Shown piece after piece: positions 17,100 to 25,575 of a DNA stretch of 64,000 bases; within the stretch, counting starts at the first letter, position 1, and each line of letters starts with the position of its first letter. Below the pieces are notes generated by a model. It was not told the origin of the DNA. It was given only the letters and a program-made list of their open reading frames with translations, and searched no databases. Both the position numbers and the translations under genes were made by a program. The DNA is from Modicisalibacter sp033446685 (GTDB taxonomy: Bacteria; Pseudomonadota; Gammaproteobacteria; Pseudomonadales; Halomonadaceae). Location: assembly GCF_033446685.1 (NCBI RefSeq), contig NZ_JAWQLY010000003.1, positions 324,099 through 388,098 on the forward strand. Direction: 5' to 3'.

Positions 17100-17894
17100 A
17101 TGCATCCGATGGTCCAATACGCACTGCGCGCCGCGCGCAGTGCCGCCGAGCAGTTTGTGCGCATCCGCGAACGTATCGATGTCGCTCACGAAGATCGCAA
17201 GATCGACCAACTGCTCGAAGACGCCGCACGCAACGCCGAGACCCTCATCGTCCGCCAGCTGGCGCGCGGTTATCCGCAGCACGGCGTCGCCGGTCGCTTT
17301 ACCCCGCACCGCGACGGTGAAGGCGAAGGCCGCGACATGCTGTGGCGGATCGAACCCTTTCACGGCTACTCCAACCTCAGCACCGGCGGTAATGGCTTCG
17401 CACTGTCGCTGGTGTGCCTGGTCAAGGGGCGCCCCGAGCACGCGGTGGTGATCTGCCCGTTCAGCGACGACGAGTACCTGGTCAGCCGCGGCCGCGGCGC
17501 GCAGCACAACGGCAAGCGCATCCGTGTCAGCAAGGCCACCCAGATCGAGGGCACGCGCCTGGCGATGGGCTTGCCGGAAAGCTGGCTGCGCTCGCGCCAT
17601 CTGCCGACCTACCTGACGCTGGCTCAGCAGCTCGGCCCGCGCATCGACACGCTGACCGCCAGCGGTTGTCCGCTGCTCGACATCGCCGAGCTGGCCGCCG
17701 GCCGAGTCGACGCGGCGTTCGTGCTGGGCCTCGAGGAGCAGGACAGCCTGGTCGGCACGCTGCTGCTCAAGGAAGCCGGTGCGCTGATGGGCGGTCCCGA
17801 CGGTTCGCCCGGCGTGACCCCGGAAGGCCGGCTGATGGCCGCCGGCCCGCGCCTCTACAAGACGCTGGTGCAGACTCTGCAACCGCATCTCTGA
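17100..17894 (+). CDS. suhB: SuhB-like protein with degraded IMPase active site
   Basis: A 264-residue inositol-monophosphatase fold protein. Much of it aligns with E. coli SuhB: MHPM start, YPQH, RGRGAQHNGKRIRVS and LDIAELAAGRVDAAF. The catalytic motifs are changed. The DPLDGT motif reads EPFHGY (residues 85-90), so both metal-binding aspartates are replaced. The EESG motif after YPQH reads RFTP, losing the metal-binding glutamate. Only the C-terminal aspartate (LEEQDSLVG, for PWDFAAG) remains. SuhB also acts in rRNA antitermination with NusA without needing catalysis, so this may be a non-enzymatic form. Position beside trmJ supports orthology. Confidence 0.85.
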   Translation: MHPMVQYALRAARSAAEQFVRIRERIDVAHEDRKIDQLLEDAARNAETLIVRQLARGYPQHGVAGRFTPHRDGEGEGRDMLWRIEPFHGYSNLSTGGNGFALSLVCLVKGRPEHAVVICPFSDDEYLVSRGRGAQHNGKRIRVSKATQIEGTRLAMGLPESWLRSRHLPTYLTLAQQLGPRIDTLTASGCPLLDIAELAAGRVDAAFVLGLEEQDSLVGTLLLKEAGALMGGPDGSPGVTPEGRLMAAGPRLYKTLVQTLQPHL

Positions 17895-17920
17895 GACCGT
17901 CGGCTAGGTGTCGACAACGA

Positions 17921-17950
17921 AAAACCCGCTCGATTCGAGCGGGTTTTTTT
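17921..17950 (+). terminator. Rho-independent terminator after suhB
   Basis: AACCCGCTCGA pairs with TCGAGCGGGTT over a single-base loop centre, followed by seven T. It lies 26 bases after the suhB stop. It also separates suhB from the convergent TetR gene. Confidence 0.9.
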
Positions 17951-17987
17951 ATGCCCGGCGGTCAATCCGCGGGCTCGATAAGATGTT

Positions 17988-18572
17988 TCACCTCCTGGTC
18001 TCTGGCCGGCCCGCAGGGCCCCGGCTCACCGCCTCTTCCACCCAGCGTTCGAGGTGCGAGCGGTCAACGGCCTCGGCGTCGTAGAGCAGATAGTAGATCA
18101 GCGGAGCGACGAGGCGCTCCATCAGCGTCTCGACGGCAGGCGCGGCTTCGCCACGCTCATGGGCGCGCTGGAGGATCGTCTGCATCTGGGCCCGGTTCAG
18201 GTCACTGCAACAGCGTCGCCGATCGGCATCGTCGCTGGCCAGCACATCGCGCAGCATGCGTTGGCCGGGGCGCGAGGCCAATTCCTCATAGTACTGTTCG
18301 CTCCACGCCTGCAGGTCGCCGGTCAACGTACCCGTATCGGCCGGTGGCTTATCGGGGCGCATGCTCTCGAGGTTCACGTCGGCAAGCAACTCGGCCAGGT
18401 TTCCCCAGCGGCGATAGAGCGTCGATGGCGTCACGCCGGCACGCTCGGCGATCCGTGGCAGAGTCAGGGCCTCGCGCGGCAACTCGCGTTCCAGTTCGCG
18501 GACGGCGTGGTGGACGGCTCGCTGGATGCGGGCGCTGCGGCCTCCGGGGCGCGGGGTGGTCATTTGGTTCAT
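17988..18572 (-). CDS. TetR/AcrR-family regulator
   Basis: A 194-residue repressor-type protein. The N-terminal helix-turn-helix is LTLPRIAERAGVTPSTLYRRWGN (residues about 37-59), and a TetR-like ligand domain follows. It is divergent from an MFS exporter gene 87 bases away, and the space between them holds two matching repeats (18578-18596, 18626-18644) that are good operator candidates. The likely role is ligand-responsive repression of that exporter and of itself. The ligand is unknown. Confidence 0.85.
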   Translation of the reverse strand: MNQMTTPRPGGRSARIQRAVHHAVRELERELPREALTLPRIAERAGVTPSTLYRRWGNLAELLADVNLESMRPDKPPADTGTLTGDLQAWSEQYYEELASRPGQRMLRDVLASDDADRRRCCSDLNRAQMQTILQRAHERGEAAPAVETLMERLVAPLIYYLLYDAEAVDRSHLERWVEEAVSRGPAGRPETRR

Positions 18573-18577
18573 CGGCT

Positions 18578-18644
18578 ATTAACGCAAAATATTTGCTTTA
18601 GTGGGGCGAAAGTCTCATGCTTCGCATTAACGCAAAATTTTAGC
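18578..18644. promoter_or_regulatory. Two direct operator-like repeats between tetR and MFS gene
   Basis: ATTAACGCAAAATATTTGC (18578-18596) and ATTAACGCAAAATTTTAGC (18626-18644) share 17 of 19 bases, start to start 48 bases apart. Each has a dyad core (GCAAA-ATA-TTTGC in the first). They sit just before the two divergent start codons, where a TetR regulator would block both promoters. Confidence 0.6.
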
Positions 18645-18659
18645 ATTAAGGAGTTGGTC

Positions 18660-19883
18660 ATGGCAGCTTCTTCATCCCGCGAACGTACGATGGACGGCGG
18701 CACCCCAAGTGGGGGGCAGGCCCTGTTCTATCTGGGTGTCCTGATCGTCTTCCTCGCTGCCTCGAGCGCGCCCACGCCACTTTATCCGTTATATCAGCAG
18801 GTCTGGGGATTCTCCTCGACGCTACTGACCCTGATATTCGCGGTCTACATGTTCGCGCTGCTGCTGACATTGCTGGTCAGCGGCTCGCTGTCCGATCAGC
18901 GTGGGCGCAAACCGGTCATCGCTCTGGCGGTGGCGCTCGAGGCGCTGTCGATGGGTGTCTTCCTGCTCGCCGACGGCCCTGGCTGGCTGCTCGCCGGACG
19001 CATTCTGCAGGGCGTGGCCACCGGCATCGCCACCAGTGCGCTGGCGGCGGCGATGCTTGATAGCCACGCGCGGCATGGCCCACTGATGACCAGCGTCGGG
19101 CCGCTCTACGGCATGGCCTTCGGGGCGCTTTTCTCGGGGCTGCTGGTGGGCTATGCACCGGCACCGTTGCGCCTGGTATTCGCGTTACTGCTGGGGGCAC
19201 TGTTGTTACAGCTGGCGTGGTTGCCGCGAATGCGCGAGACGGCCATGCCACCGCCCGGGCAACGGCTGTCGCTGCGCCCGCGAGTGCAGGTCCCGACAGC
19301 CGTGCGCGCCGCCCTGCTGCGGGTGGTGCCGGTGAGCATCGCCGCCTGGGCGCTCGGCGGTTTCTCCCTGTCGCTGGGGCCCTCGCTAATCGCCGAGGTG
19401 ATCGGCCTGCACAGCCCGGCGATGGGCGGACTGCTGGCCTTTCTGCTGCCGTTCGTGGGCGGCAGCAGCGTGCTCGTGCTGCGCCATCAGGCGACGCGGC
19501 TGGCGCTGCTGGTCGGCGGCTGGGGGCTCGCCGCGGGCATGGCGCTGATGCTGGTCGGCGTGCACCAGCATGCCGCCTGGCTGCTGCTGGTCGGCACCAC
19601 CGTGGCGGGCACCGGCTTTGGTGCCGGTTTCATGGGCGTGATCCGCACCATTACCCCGCTGGCGGCGGCCTCGGAGCGCTCGGCACTCATGGCCGCGCTC
19701 TACGTGATCTGCTACCTCTCGGCGAGCGTGCCGGCGTTGATCGCGGGCGCTGCAACTCAGCGCGTGGGCCTGGAAACGACCACCTATGCCTACGGCTCGG
19801 TGGTGATCGGGCTGGCCGTGCTGGCGCTGGTCGGCGTTCTCGGCGATGGGCGCCGCCGCGCAGTGGCATGCCCCGACGGCTGA
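18660..19883 (+). CDS. MFS transporter
   Basis: A 407-residue, about 12-helix major facilitator. After a short polar start, the first helix begins at ALFYLGVLIVFLAASSAPTP, and motif A is SGSLSDQRGRKPV in the loop after helix 2. Sugar- or drug-efflux types show this arrangement; the substrate cannot be read from sequence. The ATG at 18660 has AAGGAG 6 bases upstream. The frame is open for another 600 bases upstream but that overlaps the tetR gene. Probably repressed by the divergent TetR protein. Confidence 0.86.
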   Translation: MAASSSRERTMDGGTPSGGQALFYLGVLIVFLAASSAPTPLYPLYQQVWGFSSTLLTLIFAVYMFALLLTLLVSGSLSDQRGRKPVIALAVALEALSMGVFLLADGPGWLLAGRILQGVATGIATSALAAAMLDSHARHGPLMTSVGPLYGMAFGALFSGLLVGYAPAPLRLVFALLLGALLLQLAWLPRMRETAMPPPGQRLSLRPRVQVPTAVRAALLRVVPVSIAAWALGGFSLSLGPSLIAEVIGLHSPAMGGLLAFLLPFVGGSSVLVLRHQATRLALLVGGWGLAAGMALMLVGVHQHAAWLLLVGTTVAGTGFGAGFMGVIRTITPLAAASERSALMAALYVICYLSASVPALIAGAATQRVGLETTTYAYGSVVIGLAVLALVGVLGDGRRRAVACPDG

Positions 19884-19962
19884 AGCGCCCCGTCCCCGGC
19901 GATACAACAGACTTCCGCACCGCCATAGAGTCGGATGTCGGCGAGCTAAGCCTGGGCAGCGC

Positions 19963-20214
19963 TTACGATGACAGGTCGCGGTGGCGCTCTTCATACTCCT
20001 GGCGATCGATCTCGCCGCGCGCGTAGCGTTCGCGCAGGATATCCAAAGCATCCGGGGATATCGCCCGCGCGTGGGGGCGCTGCTTGGCAAAGTGCTTGAT
20101 CAGTATCACGATCAGCGCGATTACCAGCCCCCAGAAGACCAGCATCATGGCGCCGCCGAAGAGCATATGCCCCCAGCCGTTGCCGCCCATGTATCCCATC
20201 GTGTCATGCCACAT
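19963..20214 (-). CDS. Small SHOCT-domain membrane protein
   Basis: An 83-residue protein: a Met/His/Trp-rich start (MWHDTMGYMGGNGWGHML), one transmembrane helix (about residues 18-40) and a C-terminal SHOCT motif (ALDILRERYARGEIDRQEYEE). Such small proteins are common beside copper and other metal-resistance genes, as here. A GTG start at 20241 would add nine residues. The ATG is chosen because the extension looks polar and unconserved. Function is unknown. Confidence 0.75.
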   Translation of the reverse strand: MWHDTMGYMGGNGWGHMLFGGAMMLVFWGLVIALIVILIKHFAKQRPHARAISPDALDILRERYARGEIDRQEYEERHRDLSS

Positions 20215-20343
20215 GGTCGTCTCTCTCTGTGTGTCGTCCACTCTCTTCTTCGGTAACGGGACGAAACGTCGTCAGTTATCGCATCCAACCCGACGACTGC
20301 TGGCCCCGAGCTGCTCGATCCGAGAGGACCGAGCATGACGATT

Positions 20344-20375
20344 AGTGTAGGAGTTGCAGGCTACCCAAGGGTCAA
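20344..20375 (-). promoter_or_regulatory. Possible long-spacer promoter for the SHOCT gene
   Basis: On the minus strand TTGACC (20370-20375) and TACACT (20344-20349) are separated by 20 bases. Stretched spacers are typical of MerR-family metal-responsive promoters such as CueR targets. No clear dyad was found in the spacer and no MerR gene is nearby, so this is weak. The rest of the 20215-20523 gap shows nothing else convincing. Confidence 0.25.
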
Positions 20376-20523
20376 GCGTCGTTCCCGATAAAAGATGTCA
20401 TCAGTGACGGCCCCGCTGTTCGGTCTTGCCTCTCTTGGCGCTATGCTGCGATAAATTCTGGCCAACGCTTCAGTGGGCTTCAGGCTGCATTCTCCAATCT
20501 ACAAGGACGGGAGCAGTAGGATT

Positions 20524-21189
20524 ATGAAAATACTGCTTGTCGAAGATGACGAGTTACTTGCCGAGAGCCTGGCGGAATTACTGGATGATGCGGGGTATCG
20601 CACCGATATCGCGCCGGATATCAAGACGGCGACGACGCTGGCGACTGTCGAGTGCTACGCGCTGGTGATTCTCGATCTCGGTCTGCCGGACGGCGCCGGA
20701 CTGACCCTTCTCGCCAATTGGCGAAAAGCGAAATGGCCGTTGCCGATACTGATCCTGACCGCCCGGGACAGCTGGATGGACAAGGTGGAGGGGCTCCGCG
20801 TCGGCGCCGATGATTATATGACCAAACCTTTTCACGAGGAGGAGCTGCTGGCGCGGCTGCAGGCGCTGCTGCGCCGCCGGATGGATACTTTTTCGGATCT
20901 GCTCGAGATCAACGGTATTCGTCTCGATGAGGCGCGCCAGCAGTACAGCCTCGACCATCAGGAGTGGCAGTCGCTGACCTCCACCGAGTTCCGGCTGCTG
21001 CGATACCTGATGCGCCATCCCGATCGCATTCATTCCAAGCGCCACCTGCTCGATCAACTCTATGCTCTTGAACAGGACGCCGCGGCGCCCAATCTCGTCG
21101 AGGTCTACATCGGACGGCTGCGTCACCGCCTCGGACGTGAGCGTATCGTGACCCGCCGCGGCGAAGGGTATGTGCTTGTCTCGGCCTGA
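20524..21189 (+). CDS. OmpR-family response regulator (copper cluster)
   Basis: A 221-residue response regulator. The receiver domain has the acidic pair in LLVEDDELL, phospho-acceptor Asp in LVILDLGLPDG and lysine in DYMTKPF. A winged-helix domain follows (LTSTEFRLLRYLMRHP, RLRHRLGRERIVTRRGEGYVL). The gene overlaps the following sensor kinase by 20 bases, and copper genes follow at once, so a CopR/CusR-like role in activating that operon is inferred. The start ATG is at the conserved MKILLVEDD. Confidence 0.88.
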   Translation: MKILLVEDDELLAESLAELLDDAGYRTDIAPDIKTATTLATVECYALVILDLGLPDGAGLTLLANWRKAKWPLPILILTARDSWMDKVEGLRVGADDYMTKPFHEEELLARLQALLRRRMDTFSDLLEINGIRLDEARQQYSLDHQEWQSLTSTEFRLLRYLMRHPDRIHSKRHLLDQLYALEQDAAAPNLVEVYIGRLRHRLGRERIVTRRGEGYVLVSA

Positions 21190-22486
21190 CCGTCGCAGCC
21201 TACGTCTGCGGTTGCTGAGCGGCCTGGGCATCGTGGCGCTACTGGTGGCGGGGAGCACTTGGATGCTGCACGGCCTGCTGCTGGAACGGCTGGCGCAGGA
21301 CTTTCTTGCCGATCGCCTGCAGCAGGAGGCCGATTTCGTCACCCGCCGCCTGCGCGTCGGCGGCCCGGAATCGCTGCCGCTGCCGCCCGATGCCGATCCC
21401 GCCGAGACCTTCCATCACTTTTACCTGCTGCGTGTCGGCGAGCGCGTTTTCGGTACTCATGACGCGCTGCTGCCGCAGTTGTCGCCGCTGCTTGAAGGAA
21501 TCACGGAGGGCGCCGAGCTGGTGCAATGGCGCGATCATCGCCTGCTGCTGTGGCGGACTCGCTTAACGCTTGAAGGAGAGCCGGCCACGCTGACGGTGGG
21601 TGAGGACTTTGCCAGCATCGAACGGGGCCTTTCGCGGCTGCACTGGTGGATCGGCGTGGTGGCAATGGCGCTACTGCTGCTGCTTTTGCTGCTCAATCTA
21701 ATCGCGGTCAACCGCGCCCTGCGCCCTTTCGGGCGGCTATCGCTTCAGCTTGCCGAGCTGCAGCGCGGCGAGCGCCGGCGCCTTGAAATCGAAACCGTTT
21801 CCGAACTGCAGGCGCCGATCGAGCAGCTCAACACCTTCCTCGACGAGCAGGAGCGTCGCCAACAGCGTTCGCGCGAGTCGCTGGCCAATCTCTCTCATGC
21901 AATCAGAACGCCGCTGACGGCCGCTATGCAGGCGCTACGCTCGAAGCGAACGTTGGATGACAAGCGCCGCACGCGCATTCTAGAGCGTCTCGATGATATC
22001 GACGGGAAGCTGGAAAATGAGTTGCGTCGCTCGCGCATCGCCGGCCGCTCTGCCGGCCAGCAGCACACCGGCTTGGTAGAGCTGACCTCCATGCTCGATA
22101 TGTTTCGTATCCTCTATCCTGGTCGAACCTTCGTGCTCGATAGACCCGAAATCGTCGACTACCGGCTGCCGCTAGAGCGCCAGGATGGTATGGAGATGCT
22201 GGGGATCGTGCTCGACAATGCCGGTAAATGGGCTCATGGGCGGGTCGAGCTGACGCTGCTTGCCACGCCGTGCTGCCTGGTCTGCGAGGACGACGGACCG
22301 GGCGTGCCCGATGAAATGCTCGATCAGCTGGGCCAGCGCGGCCTGAGGCTCGACGAGCAACGTCGGGGTCACGGCCTGGGGCTTTCCATCCTGGCGCAGC
22401 TCGCCGAGCGCTATGGTGGGCGCGTGACTTACGCCCGCGCGCGGCTGGGCGGACTGCGCGTCGAGGTCACCTTCGCCCACCCCTGA
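21170..22486 (+). CDS. Sensor histidine kinase (copper cluster)
   Basis: A 438-residue membrane sensor kinase. Transmembrane helices lie near residues 13-33 and 160-180 and frame a periplasmic sensing domain. Then come a HAMP-like linker, the H-box LANLSHAIRTPLT, an N-box VLDNAGKWAH and G-boxes DDGPGVP and GHGLGLSIL. It overlaps the response regulator gene by 20 bases. Copper sensing is inferred only from the neighbours. Confidence 0.87.
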   Translation: MCLSRPDRRSLRLRLLSGLGIVALLVAGSTWMLHGLLLERLAQDFLADRLQQEADFVTRRLRVGGPESLPLPPDADPAETFHHFYLLRVGERVFGTHDALLPQLSPLLEGITEGAELVQWRDHRLLLWRTRLTLEGEPATLTVGEDFASIERGLSRLHWWIGVVAMALLLLLLLLNLIAVNRALRPFGRLSLQLAELQRGERRRLEIETVSELQAPIEQLNTFLDEQERRQQRSRESLANLSHAIRTPLTAAMQALRSKRTLDDKRRTRILERLDDIDGKLENELRRSRIAGRSAGQQHTGLVELTSMLDMFRILYPGRTFVLDRPEIVDYRLPLERQDGMEMLGIVLDNAGKWAHGRVELTLLATPCCLVCEDDGPGVPDEMLDQLGQRGLRLDEQRRGHGLGLSILAQLAERYGGRVTYARARLGGLRVEVTFAHP

Positions 22487-22519
22487 TACGTTTGCGGTGC
22501 CCGTCCGGCGCGAATTGCC

Positions 22520-22536
22520 TTTCAGCTTATTTTCAG
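22520..22536 (+). promoter_or_regulatory. Direct-repeat site upstream of the DUF411 gene
   Basis: TTTCAG occurs at 22520-22525 and 22531-22536, an 11-base period as used by OmpR-family dimers. It lies 52-68 bases before the DUF411 start and after the sensor kinase stop. It is a candidate binding site for the adjacent response regulator. Confidence 0.35.
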
Positions 22537-22587
22537 ACTGTCGGTGTCTACTGATTCGCGGTAACCATAACGTCCGGGAGTTCCGTC

Positions 22588-23043
22588 ATGCCGCGTACTA
22601 CCGCCGCACTGCTATTATCCGCCAGCTTCGCGATGAGCGCACAGGCTGCCCAGGTCTCGCTGCCCCAGCAAGCCACACTCTACAAAAGCCCGAGTTGTGG
22701 CTGTTGTGCCGCCTATGCCGATTATCTGGAAAGCCGCGGCGTCGCTGTGCAGGTAGTACAGACGCAGGATCTTGGCGAGACCAAAAGTCGCCTCGGGATT
22801 CCTCATGGCCTCGGCAGCTGCCATAGCCTCGAAATGGACGGCTATGTCATCGAAGGGCATGTGCCCGGCGCGGCACTCGACCGGCTGTTCACCGAACGCC
22901 CCGAGGTAGCGGGTATCGCGCTGCCCGGCATGCCTGCCGGCACGCCCGGTATGCCTGGCGAGCGCCAGCAGGAGCTGACCGTTCATCAATTCGATGATGA
23001 GAGCACGGCGACCTTCATGATCCTGCCGGCCGAAGCCGGCTGA
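22588..23043 (+). CDS. Exported DUF411 metal-binding protein
   Basis: A 151-residue protein with a Sec signal (MPRTTAALLLSASFAMSAQA). The DUF411 domain has YKSPSCGCCAAYADYL with a CGCC-type thiol motif near residues 37-40, then GLGSCHSLEMDGYVIEGHVP. DUF411 proteins bind copper through these cysteines and are thought to be periplasmic. A short Gly/Met/Pro-rich stretch (LPGMPAGTPGMPG) follows. It is the first structural gene of the copper cluster. Confidence 0.85.
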   Translation: MPRTTAALLLSASFAMSAQAAQVSLPQQATLYKSPSCGCCAAYADYLESRGVAVQVVQTQDLGETKSRLGIPHGLGSCHSLEMDGYVIEGHVPGAALDRLFTERPEVAGIALPGMPAGTPGMPGERQQELTVHQFDDESTATFMILPAEAG

Positions 23044-23140
23044 TGCGCCGGGCGTGGCGCTTCTGTTCTCTCTTCTTTCGACTTCCCCGGGGAAGGGCGG
23101 CACCGTCGCGACCCCACCTTTCATCCATTGGAGGTTTGCC

Positions 23141-23659
23141 ATGAGGTTTTTGTTGACGCTTTTCACCTTCGCCGCCCTCAGCACTTCGGCACTGGCTGAT
23201 GCCGGGCACGGTCACGGCGGCGATACACCGGAACCCTCACGTACCATTGAGATCAAGGCCGGCAGCATGTGGTTCGACCCTGATGAGCTGCAGATCGCAC
23301 CGGGTACGACGGTGCGCTTTCGCATCGAAAACACGGCCATGATCAAACATGAATTCTCGATCGGCAGTGAACGCATGCAGCGGATGCACCGGGAGATGAT
23401 GCAGCAGGGCGGTGGACATCACGGCGGCGACACCCAGGGCGACACGATGGGCGATCACCACGGCGACATGTCAGGTCATGGCGGGATGTCAAATCACGGG
23501 GGGATGCAAGGCGCTTCCGTCACGGTGGCGCCCGGCGAGACCGAAACACTGGTCTGGACCGCCCCCGAGCAGGGCGAGCGCATCGAATATGCCTGCTTCA
23601 TTCCCGGCCACTATAAGGCGGGCATGAAGGGCACGGTCATCCTGAATGCGGACGCATAG
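23141..23659 (+). CDS. Met/His-rich cupredoxin-like protein
   Basis: A 172-residue exported protein with signal MRFLLTLFTFAALSTSALA and a plastocyanin-like fold. Copper ligands are visible: the histidine in MIKHEFSIG and the Cys-His-Met set in ACFIPGHYKAGMKG. An inserted loop (about residues 85-125) is packed with Met and His (GGGHHGGDTQGDTMGDHHGD), probably for extra copper binding. The ATG at 23141 has GGAGG upstream. It lies between the DUF411 gene and copA. Confidence 0.88.
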   Translation: MRFLLTLFTFAALSTSALADAGHGHGGDTPEPSRTIEIKAGSMWFDPDELQIAPGTTVRFRIENTAMIKHEFSIGSERMQRMHREMMQQGGGHHGGDTQGDTMGDHHGDMSGHGGMSNHGGMQGASVTVAPGETETLVWTAPEQGERIEYACFIPGHYKAGMKGTVILNADA

Positions 23660-23700
23660 ATCATGACCCTTCGCCGCCAAGCCTTCGGGAGCCGAACTTC

Positions 23701-25575
23701 GTGAAACCCCGTTCGATGGATAGCGATCGCCGGCGTTTTCTTTTTGCGCTGGCCGGTACTGGCGCGCTGGCGGGGCTGGAGACACTGCTGCCGGGTTACG
23801 CCCGCGGCGAGGCGCTCTCCTCGCAGGCAAGACTGGCCGCGCGGGTGCCGGGTGGCACTCCGCAGCCGGTCTCGCTGGATCTCGCCGTGCGTCGTGAGCG
23901 GGTCGCCATCGCCGGCGGCCACGCCAGTGGCATTACTCTCAATCATGCCATTCCGGCGCCGCTGATCGAGCTTTGGCAGGGGCAGGAGGCATGGCTTAGG
24001 GTGCACAATCATCTCGACGAGGACACTTCGATTCACTGGCACGGTCTGTTGCTGCCCTTCCAACTGGACGGCGTGCCGGGTGTCTCTTTCCCCGGTATCG
24101 CACCGGGCGAAACGTTCGGTGTGCGTTTTCCGGTGCGTCAGAGCGGCACCTACTGGTATCACAGCCACTCCGGCATGCAGGAGCAGATCGGCCTGACCGG
24201 GCCGCTGGTAATCCACCCGGCCGAACCGCCGCGAATCCCTGTGGACCGCGACTACGTGGTCCTGCTCAACGACTGGACCTTCGAAAATCCGCACCGGCTG
24301 ATGGCGCGGCTGAAAAGCTCCGGCGAGTATTACAACCTCGATCAGCGCACGGTGGGCGATTTTTTCGAGGATGTACAAAAACGTGGCCTGACGACAACGC
24401 TGGGCGATCGGCTGGCCTGGAACCGAATGCGCATGGCGCCCACCGATATCGCCGACGTCACCGGCGCGACCTACACCTATCTGATGAACGGTTGCCACCC
24501 GGCGGTGGGTTGGGAGGGGCTGTTTCAGCCCGGCGAGCGGGTGCGACTGCGGGTGATCAACGCCTCGGCGATGACCCATTTCAACTTCCGCATTCCGGGG
24601 CTGGCGATGACCGTGGTGGGAACCGATGGCGAGGAGCTGGAGCCAGTCGAGACCGACGAGTTCCAGATCGGGGTGGCGGAGACCTTCGATGTGATCGTCG
24701 AGCCACGGGCCGACAGGGCTTACACGCTGATGGCGGAATCGATGGATCGCAGCGGTTACGCCCTGGGTACCCTGGCGCCCCGCGCGGGCATGCGCGCGGC
24801 GGTGCCGACGCTCAGGGAGCCTCCCCGGCGCACCATGAGGGACATGGGCATGGATCACGGTGCCATGGCCGGCATGGGCCACGGCGACGCGAGCCAGGAA
24901 GGTATGGATCCTGGCGCCATGGCCGGCATGGGCCACGGCGACGCGAACCGGAGCATGGATCATGACGGCATGGCCGATATGGGTCATGGCGCTGCCGGGC
25001 ATGGCGCCATGGGAGTCGCCACCGGGCCGGCAGTGGCGAGCCACGCACCCGGCGGCCACGGTTCAGGAAACATCAACGTCGCCGAGGTGTCGCGCAATCG
25101 CCTCGGCGAGCGTGGCACGGGCCTTGAAGACGTCGAGCATCGCGTCCTCACCTACAGCCAACTGCGCAACGTCGCGCCGATGCGTGATCGGCGTCCGCCG
25201 TCGCGCACCATCGAGCTGCATTTGACTGGCAACATGGCACGCTATATGTGGTCGTTCGAGGGTGTGAAGTACTCCGATTCCGAACCGATCGATATCGTGC
25301 TTGGGGAGCGCATCCGCCTGGTGCTGGTCAACGACACCATGATGGAGCACCCAATCCACCTGCATGGCATGTTCATGGAGCTGGAGAATGGCCAGGGGGA
25401 CCGGTTGCCCTTCAAGCATACCCTCAACGTACTGCCCGCTTCGCGAGTCTCGCTGCTGCTGACTGCCGACGAACCGGGACGCTGGGCCTTGCACTGCCAT
25501 CTGCTCTACCACATGGATGCCGGCATGTTCCGGGTCGTGCGGGTGGCACCGGCGGAGGCGTTCGAGCATGCCTGA
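23701..25575 (+). CDS. copA: Periplasmic multicopper oxidase CopA
   Basis: A 624-residue copper-resistance oxidase with a GTG start. The N-terminus carries a Tat signal (DRRRFLFALAGTG). Copper motifs are HWHGLLLPF, YWYHSHSGMQEQ, HPIHLHGMFMEL and ALHCHLLYHMDAGMF, giving type 1 and the type 2/3 trinuclear sites. A Met/His-rich insert at about residues 380-445 (repeats of GAMAGMGHGDA) is typical of CopA. The enzyme oxidises Cu(I) and buffers copper in the periplasm. Its end overlaps copB by 8 bases. A start at the ATG 15 bases downstream is also possible. Confidence 0.93.
   Translation: MKPRSMDSDRRRFLFALAGTGALAGLETLLPGYARGEALSSQARLAARVPGGTPQPVSLDLAVRRERVAIAGGHASGITLNHAIPAPLIELWQGQEAWLRVHNHLDEDTSIHWHGLLLPFQLDGVPGVSFPGIAPGETFGVRFPVRQSGTYWYHSHSGMQEQIGLTGPLVIHPAEPPRIPVDRDYVVLLNDWTFENPHRLMARLKSSGEYYNLDQRTVGDFFEDVQKRGLTTTLGDRLAWNRMRMAPTDIADVTGATYTYLMNGCHPAVGWEGLFQPGERVRLRVINASAMTHFNFRIPGLAMTVVGTDGEELEPVETDEFQIGVAETFDVIVEPRADRAYTLMAESMDRSGYALGTLAPRAGMRAAVPTLREPPRRTMRDMGMDHGAMAGMGHGDASQEGMDPGAMAGMGHGDANRSMDHDGMADMGHGAAGHGAMGVATGPAVASHAPGGHGSGNINVAEVSRNRLGERGTGLEDVEHRVLTYSQLRNVAPMRDRRPPSRTIELHLTGNMARYMWSFEGVKYSDSEPIDIVLGERIRLVLVNDTMMEHPIHLHGMFMELENGQGDRLPFKHTLNVLPASRVSLLLTADEPGRWALHCHLLYHMDAGMFRVVRVAPAEAFEHA
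24862..24946 (+). repeat. 31-base direct repeats in copA Met-rich region
   Basis: An identical 31-base unit occurs at 24862-24892 and 24916-24946, coding GAMAGMGHGDA twice. A looser third copy (DGMADMGHGAA) follows. This is an in-frame repeat expansion of the copper-binding segment. Confidence 0.85.
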
